From the NCBI GenBank assembly GCA_005223375.1, contig RXOD01006053.1, forward strand, positions 1 through 11,462: 11,462 bases of DNA, read 5' to 3'. The DNA is from Amoebophrya sp. AT5.2 (Eukaryota > Sar > Dinophyceae > Syndiniales > Amoebophryaceae). This document shows positions 7,564-11,462 of this stretch, piece after piece; positions within the stretch are counted from its first letter, which is position 1; each line of letters begins with the position of its first letter. The notes under the pieces are model-generated. The model was not told the origin of the DNA. It saw only the letters and a list, made by a program, of their open reading frames with translations, and did no database searches. The position numbers were made by a program, and so were the translations under genes.

Positions 7564-7585
7564 TCCGTAGCCATTTTGGCTCAAG
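7564..7585 (+). other. Complete dinoflagellate spliced-leader sequence encoded in genomic DNA
   Basis: All 22 positions match the known leader consensus (first base T is allowed by D, then CCGTAGCCATTTTGG and CTCAAG). A true SL RNA gene would continue with a GT donor and an Sm-binding site; here the next bases are CCCTTCAAGG, so this is not an SL RNA gene. It fits the known relic left when a trans-spliced mRNA is reverse transcribed and reinserted. It lies 163 bp before the GH6 ATG on the same strand. Confidence 0.85.
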
Positions 7586-7748
7586 CCCTTCAAGGGAAAC
7601 GGTATAGAGGAATCCCCGAATCTTCCTAGACTTACTCCAGATTGAGCCCCCAAAAATGTTCTAGTTCCCATCCATATCATTAAAGGCGGATAGGGCACAG
7701 AATTTATGCCGCGGTCATTATAAGTCCCTACTCTCAACACACACAACT

Positions 7749-9689
7749 ATGGCGATCGTCATGGGGCTCTCGCCTTCGTGGCCGTTCTCGCCGTTTTTTC
7801 GGGGAGCACCAGCGCCGCTCGCACTTTCGACCCTCGTCCTTCTCCTGGTCGACGTGGTGGGCAAGCTACAGCTTCGAACGCATGAGAAGGGGGCAATCTC
7901 TAGTTGCTGCGAGCCGCCACCGCCGCCGAACTACGTGACTGCCGAAGGCGGAGCAGCCGTCGGAACCGCGGCCACAGGAACAGGAACCGCGGCAACAGGA
8001 AAGGGAAAAAAAAACACCGGCGTGGTGAACGGGACGCCGCCGGCGGGCGCGCCGCCCGAGCTCGAGTGCCCGGCGTCCAAATACAAAACCATCGCCGTCG
8101 CCCCCGCCGAGTGCGCGAAGCTGACGAGCAAGCCGAAGGGCGGCAACAAGGTGAATCCGTACGTGGAGGTGCCGCTCAACTGCCACGCCCCAAACTGGGA
8201 CATCGCGGCCAACCTGCAGCCAACGATCGAGCTGGTGCAGAAGTCCCCCGACTTTTTGTCCAAGTACGTGACCCAGAGCAAGCTGACGACCAAGGAGAAA
8301 ATCATTGAACAGCTGAAGCGCGCGGAGACCACGGCGGCCGCGAAGTGGGTGAGTGACATTACCACGATCAAGGGCGGCAAGACCCCCCAGGGCGAGATCG
8401 ACAAGTGCAGCACGCGCACGCTGAACGGGCTGCTGCAGGCCGCGCGCAAGAAAGGGTTCAAGGCGGTCACAATCATCTGGTACGACCTGCCCAACCGCGA
8501 CTGCTCGGCGGACGCGAGCAACGGCGAGATCTGCTGCGACGGGAGCACGGAGGGCTTCAAGAACATGTGCGCACAGGAACTCGACAGCCCGTCTGCAGAC
8601 ACCGGCAAGTGCGAGAAGGGGATCAAGGCGTACGAGGAGAAGTACGCGAAGCCCCTGTTCGAAGTGCTGAAAGCGTACTCCGACCTGCGGTTGGCGGTGG
8701 TGGTGGAGCCGGACTCGCTGCCGAACACGGTCACGAACATGCGGAAGCTGAAGTGCAGCAAGGAGACGGCCGCCGGCTACCAAAAGGGGATCGAACTAAC
8801 ACTGGGCCTGCTCGCGAAGCTGGACCACGTCACCACGTACCTGGACGCGGCCCACGGGGGGTGGCTCGGCTTCGAGAGCAACTTCGGGAAGTTCGCGAAA
8901 ATGATGAAGGACTCGCTGCTGGGAAAAATCCGCGGCTTCGCGATCAACACTAGCAACTACCAGCCGATCGACTCCTCCACCTACGGTGTGATGGTAAAAG
9001 CAAAGTCCGTCCCCGCGTACAAGCAAACCTCGCAGGTGACGGACAACGCGTGGTACGCCAAGATGTTGTGGGAAAAGTTCGAGAAGCCGCTGCTCGTCGA
9101 CGTGGGGCGCAGCGGGAATTCCTGCGACGGGTGGGCGGGGGATAAAACAGCGATGCCCGAAAACTTCAAAAACTGGTGCAACGTGGCGCGCGGGGCCCTC
9201 GGCCCGCCGCCGCGGGCCACGCCGGCGACCAAGGTGTTCAAAGACCCCAAAAAATTCTACACCGTGAAGGAGGGGGAGTTGCCGGAATTAGAGTCGCTGG
9301 ACGCGAAAGCGATCGACGCGTGGGCGTGGCTGAAGACGCCCGGTGAGGTGGACGGCTGCTCGCACGACAAGGTCCCCGCCACCTCGTGGTGGCTCACGAA
9401 GGAGGCGGCGGGGTTTCGGAAACTGGTGGGGGGTGCGAGTTGGGACCCGGCGAAGAAGTTCTGCAACGCGAACGTGGACGCAATTTGCAACACGGAGGCC
9501 AACGACCCGGAGGGGATCTGGCCGGGCTCCGGGAAGGTGGTGGAAGTGCCGGACGCAGGCAGGTTCTCGCCGCACAACATCATCAGCCTGGCCACGAACG
9601 CCGCGATTCTGGGCATCGGGACCGATGACAAAACATACACCGGATGCCTGCGGGCCACGAACGAAGGGGACTTCAAGTTGGTGACGTGA
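7749..9689 (+). CDS. Glycoside hydrolase family 6 cellulase/cellobiohydrolase, secreted
   Basis: 646 aa in one uninterrupted frame. GH6 enzymes hydrolyse beta-1,4 bonds of cellulose with inversion, as endoglucanases or cellobiohydrolases. The N-terminus has a hydrophobic span (about 21-38, ending LVLLLVDVVG), read as a signal peptide or anchor, then a Gly/Ala/Thr-rich linker (about 60-95). The catalytic domain starts at NPYVEVPLN. Signatures: WYDLPNRDC (D251, equivalent to D175 of Trichoderma Cel6A), VVEPDSLPNTVTN (D322, the general acid, D221 in Cel6A), YLDAAHGGWLG (364-374), NTSNYQ, DVGRSGN (451-457), NWCN, and GEVDGCSHD (D535, D401 in Cel6A). The last roughly 105 residues beyond this are not part of a normal GH6 core and match nothing I know. 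Many Cys residues fit a secreted fold. Likely roles are remodelling of the cellulosic theca or wall, or digestion of host or prey wall. ATG 7749 opens the frame; M5 is an alternative. Confidence 0.93.
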   Translation: MAIVMGLSPSWPFSPFFRGAPAPLALSTLVLLLVDVVGKLQLRTHEKGAISSCCEPPPPPNYVTAEGGAAVGTAATGTGTAATGKGKKNTGVVNGTPPAGAPPELECPASKYKTIAVAPAECAKLTSKPKGGNKVNPYVEVPLNCHAPNWDIAANLQPTIELVQKSPDFLSKYVTQSKLTTKEKIIEQLKRAETTAAAKWVSDITTIKGGKTPQGEIDKCSTRTLNGLLQAARKKGFKAVTIIWYDLPNRDCSADASNGEICCDGSTEGFKNMCAQELDSPSADTGKCEKGIKAYEEKYAKPLFEVLKAYSDLRLAVVVEPDSLPNTVTNMRKLKCSKETAAGYQKGIELTLGLLAKLDHVTTYLDAAHGGWLGFESNFGKFAKMMKDSLLGKIRGFAINTSNYQPIDSSTYGVMVKAKSVPAYKQTSQVTDNAWYAKMLWEKFEKPLLVDVGRSGNSCDGWAGDKTAMPENFKNWCNVARGALGPPPRATPATKVFKDPKKFYTVKEGELPELESLDAKAIDAWAWLKTPGEVDGCSHDKVPATSWWLTKEAAGFRKLVGGASWDPAKKFCNANVDAICNTEANDPEGIWPGSGKVVEVPDAGRFSPHNIISLATNAAILGIGTDDKTYTGCLRATNEGDFKLVT

Positions 9690-10748
9690 AATTTTGAATT
9701 GATAGAAATCCGAAGCATCAGAAGCGCAAAAACCACCTTCACTCGGCCTGTGGTGACTGGACGCGCGCGAGCATCTCGCTGCAGCTATTTCTATTGAAAT
9801 TATCAGAGTATTTTGCAGGGGCCTGGTCATCTTTACGACGCCTTTGGATTAGTAAATACTATTACTAATTTCTGTCTGTCTGAAGTTTGCCTTTGCGCTA
9901 GTACGACTGCTGGGCTCATATGATATGGATATCATCTTCCCCATTTTAAGACACGATGGGCGTCTGTCTTTCTTGACCCTCGCTTAATTCTAAGTTAAGT
10001 TTATATACGTATTTGCCGATAGTAAGCTTTGCCGCCATTGCCGAACAGAATGCAGATCGAGTGAAGTTGTCCCCGTGAGGATTGTTACCCATCCCATCCC
10101 CATCAAGTTACTCCGTAATAGTGTAGCTTAGCTAGTCGCCTCAGCGTTGTCCTTCGTTCTAAGTGAGAGACATTAGTGCCGCTCGCTACACCGAGCAACA
10201 GTCGCTACGGCCACTGTACAGCATATAAATTGGTAGTATTTATTCACTTCAACTTTATGCACTCCCGTAGGCTATTATAAATCAGGGAACCCCGTAAATT
10301 TTACTGCGTGACAGAGTGGCATGTCTTCGCGCGTAGCGGCTATTCGCGGTGTGCCCCAAAGAAAGACGTGTGTACTCGTGGCTCCGTGCCGGCACGCGTT
10401 GTCCACGGCATGGCTTGCGCACTACGGTCCGCTTGCCTGCGACCCCTTTCATAAACTCATCACCACGGTCGTGAGGGGGAAGGATGTCGCTCGCGCATGT
10501 GGTGGGGAGGAAACTGCGTGCGGGATGACAGAGCACTACTGAAGCCAGAAGGAATTTGCCCGGACATACTGCCGGCCCGCCCGCTTCTGTAGTGTATATC
10601 TACTTTCGAACTTTATTACTGCGTCGCCGTAGCCATTTTGCACGCGTACTAGATGTCTACCTTTTTGCTCTCAAACCCGTACTTCTTCGCTCGTTCTCGG
10701 CTCGTCAGATCAGCTATCTTTTAATGCTAGAAATAGATCTGTTACTGT
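9690..10748. other. AT-rich spacer after the GH6 gene
   Basis: About 1.06 kb with no credible coding frame; its first part is presumably the GH6 3' UTR. A small palindrome ATGATAT-GG-ATATCAT occurs near 9918-9933. A 14-base spliced-leader-like fragment lies at 10627-10640. No tRNA, 5S or snRNA sequence was recognised by eye. Confidence 0.45.
10627..10640 (+). repeat. Second truncated spliced-leader-like fragment
   Basis: CCGTAGCCATTTTG again, cut at exactly the same base as the truncated copy at 7548-7561 and, like it, followed by C and preceded by a GCGTC motif. Same strand as all genes. No downstream gene with a clear start lies close by, except the uncertain ORF from 10749. Confidence 0.75.
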
Positions 10749-11333
10749 ATGGTCGTAGTTCAAATACTGGTCCAAAGTGACCAGTCTGCTCTCCTACTGT
10801 CTGACCAAACTAAAAGCGTTCCGTACCCCAGGTGTAGCGTGTCCCGCAGCAGCTTAATCCTGTACCTTCCTCCGTTTTATTCGCTACAAACGCTGCTGAC
10901 AGCTCGATGCACTTCGGTACACTGGTTCGACCTTCGCGTGACGCTCGTGGCGAGGGCAAAGTCGAGATTGTTACTACTCCAGCTTACTACTCTTCTTATA
11001 GTTTACAAACACGTACCGGCTCCCTCACCTCTGCCGACGTGGCCTCTCCAGTTAAGTATTGTGTGGCCTCTGCGCCCCGTAGTTGGATACTTTCTCATCA
11101 CTTTACTTCTCACTGCTGATATACTTTGCCCCTCGCCACGTATAGACGCACGCGGACCGACACGGCCCACCAAACGTTGGAGCCACTCTTTTGAGAAAAC
11201 TATTGATTGCCGCGACCGAGACGTTTTGCCAGTAGCCGCTACAGCACGCAAAGCGCGGCTCCGCGAACAGACAATACGAAAGGCTGGCGCAAAGACCGCG
11301 CATAGTCATGCCTCCAAGCTCGAAGCACGCTGA
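10749..11333 (+). CDS. Uncertain hydrophobic ORF (194 aa)
   Basis: ATG to TGA with no interruption. The product is Leu-rich with several possible membrane spans (for example LLLLQLTTLLIVY and VVGYFLITLLLTADIL) and a basic C-terminal third. No family recognised. Third-position GC is clearly lower than in the GH6 gene, and an ORF of this length can occasionally arise by chance in 1.7 kb of six-frame space. A stop lies just upstream of the ATG (10734-10736), so the frame does not extend further. Its end overlaps the possible gene start at 11308. It lies about 110 bp after a spliced-leader-like fragment. Confidence 0.25.
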   Translation: MVVVQILVQSDQSALLLSDQTKSVPYPRCSVSRSSLILYLPPFYSLQTLLTARCTSVHWFDLRVTLVARAKSRLLLLQLTTLLIVYKHVPAPSPLPTWPLQLSIVWPLRPVVGYFLITLLLTADILCPSPRIDARGPTRPTKRWSHSFEKTIDCRDRDVLPVAATARKARLREQTIRKAGAKTAHSHASKLEAR

Positions 11334-11462
11334 AGCAGAAGTACAGAATACCGACGATACGAAGCGAAAGGGACGAAACAGAAGAGAACCGCCGGGCGAA
11401 TGCAGGCCAGCCGGGACAACGACGTTGCTTAATTTTGTTTACAGCTGTTCGACGTATCGCGG
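11308..11462 (+). CDS. Possible 5' end of a further gene, truncated by the window edge
   Basis: ATG at 11308 opens a frame that reaches the right edge. It gives a hydrophilic N-terminus (MPPSSKHAEAEVQNTDDTKR and further basic residues) typical of a disordered protein start. GTTGCTTAATTTTGTTTACAG at 11424-11444 looks like an intron end; it could be a 21-nt in-frame intron of this gene, or the trans-splice acceptor of a gene starting further right, in which case this ATG is not used. No function can be assigned. Confidence 0.3.
   Translation, partial: MPPSSKHAEAEVQNTDDTKRKGRNRREPPGECRPAGTTTLLNFVYSCSTYR
11424..11444 (+). promoter_or_regulatory. Strong 3' splice acceptor near the right edge
   Basis: CTTAAT (branch-like), a T-rich tract and TTTACAG form a textbook acceptor ending at 11444. 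A GT at 11424 would make a 21-nt GT-AG intron that keeps the frame. Otherwise it marks the spliced-leader addition site of the next gene. Confidence 0.4.

Larger units (their letters stand above)
6717..7748 (+). other. 1-kb spacer upstream of the GH6 gene, with repeats and spliced-leader sequences
   Basis: AT-rich compared with the genes on either side. Overlapping frames at 7148-7570 and 7270-7629 are Arg/Ser-rich and run through the repeats, so I do not call them genes. The stretch holds an imperfect hairpin (7151-7197), an 18-nt direct repeat (7490-7540) and a truncated plus a full spliced-leader sequence (7548-7585). The part from 7586 is likely the GH6 5' leader. Confidence 0.5.

Noticed and set aside
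7564..7585. SL RNA gene
   Set aside because: The leader is not followed by GT, an Sm-binding site or a repeat unit typical of SL RNA genes; the next bases are CCCTTC.
7148..7629. Two overlapping ORFs (140 and 119 aa) upstream of GH6
   Set aside because: Both run through direct repeats and the spliced-leader sequences, are Arg/Ser-rich and lack GC3 bias; treated as non-coding.
7866..8783. Antisense ORFs (305 and 276 aa) opposite the GH6 gene
   Set aside because: Shadows of a GC-biased coding strand; Arg/Leu-rich with no recognisable motif, while the + strand carries complete GH6 signatures.
9690..10748. RNA genes (tRNA, 5S rRNA, U snRNA) in the AT-rich spacer
   Set aside because: Looked for cloverleaf-like arms and familiar box sequences by eye; none were convincing.

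Overview
The window is nuclear DNA of a protist and almost certainly of a dinoflagellate or close relative. The most direct evidence is a perfect match to the 22-nt dinoflagellate spliced leader at 7564-7585. Two shorter copies sharing its first 14 fixed bases lie at 7548-7561 and 10627-10640. Further support comes from spliceosomal-type introns, GC-rich coding exons in AT-richer spacers, and every credible gene lying head to tail on the + strand, as is typical of dinoflagellate gene clusters. Spacers of roughly 0.35-1.1 kb mean a compact genome. An early-branching or parasitic lineage such as the Amoebophrya type would fit, but the sequence alone does not settle the genus.

Layout, left to right: (1) 1-533, the 3' part of a one-span membrane protein with a charged tail. 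(2) 885-3360, a single-domain voltage-gated cation channel with a TxDxW pore signature, reconstructed as five exons and 694 aa. (3) 3972-5144, a divergent ARF-family GTPase most like ARL16, intronless in this model. (4) 5749-6716, a two-exon 248-aa orphan protein with repeated TPR/SPR tripeptides. (5) 6717-7748, a spacer with an imperfect hairpin, an 18-nt direct repeat and the spliced-leader sequences. (6) 7749-9689, an intronless, probably secreted glycoside hydrolase family 6 (cellulase/cellobiohydrolase) of 646 aa with the catalytic motifs intact. (7) 9690-11307, mostly non-coding, with another spliced-leader-like fragment and one uncertain hydrophobic ORF. (8) 11308 to the end, a possible 5' end of another + strand gene.

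Two observations stand out. First, an identical 46-bp sequence occurs twice inside the channel gene (2744-2789 and 3198-3243). Removing the same 35-nt GT...AG segment from each copy restores the frame at both places, which looks like a tiny, recently copied intron (introner-like). One copy is followed by its own near-perfect inverted copy, forming a fold-back. Second, the intronless GH6 gene has a complete spliced leader encoded in genomic DNA 163 bp upstream of its ATG, the mark of a gene that passed through a trans-spliced mRNA and was reinserted.

The genes do not form a pathway. The cluster mixes signalling or trafficking functions (channel, GTPase), an orphan and a cell-wall or food-polysaccharide enzyme, as expected where each gene is matured separately by trans-splicing. 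Exon boundaries are inferred from reading frame, GT/AG sites and protein continuity only; no transcript data were available.
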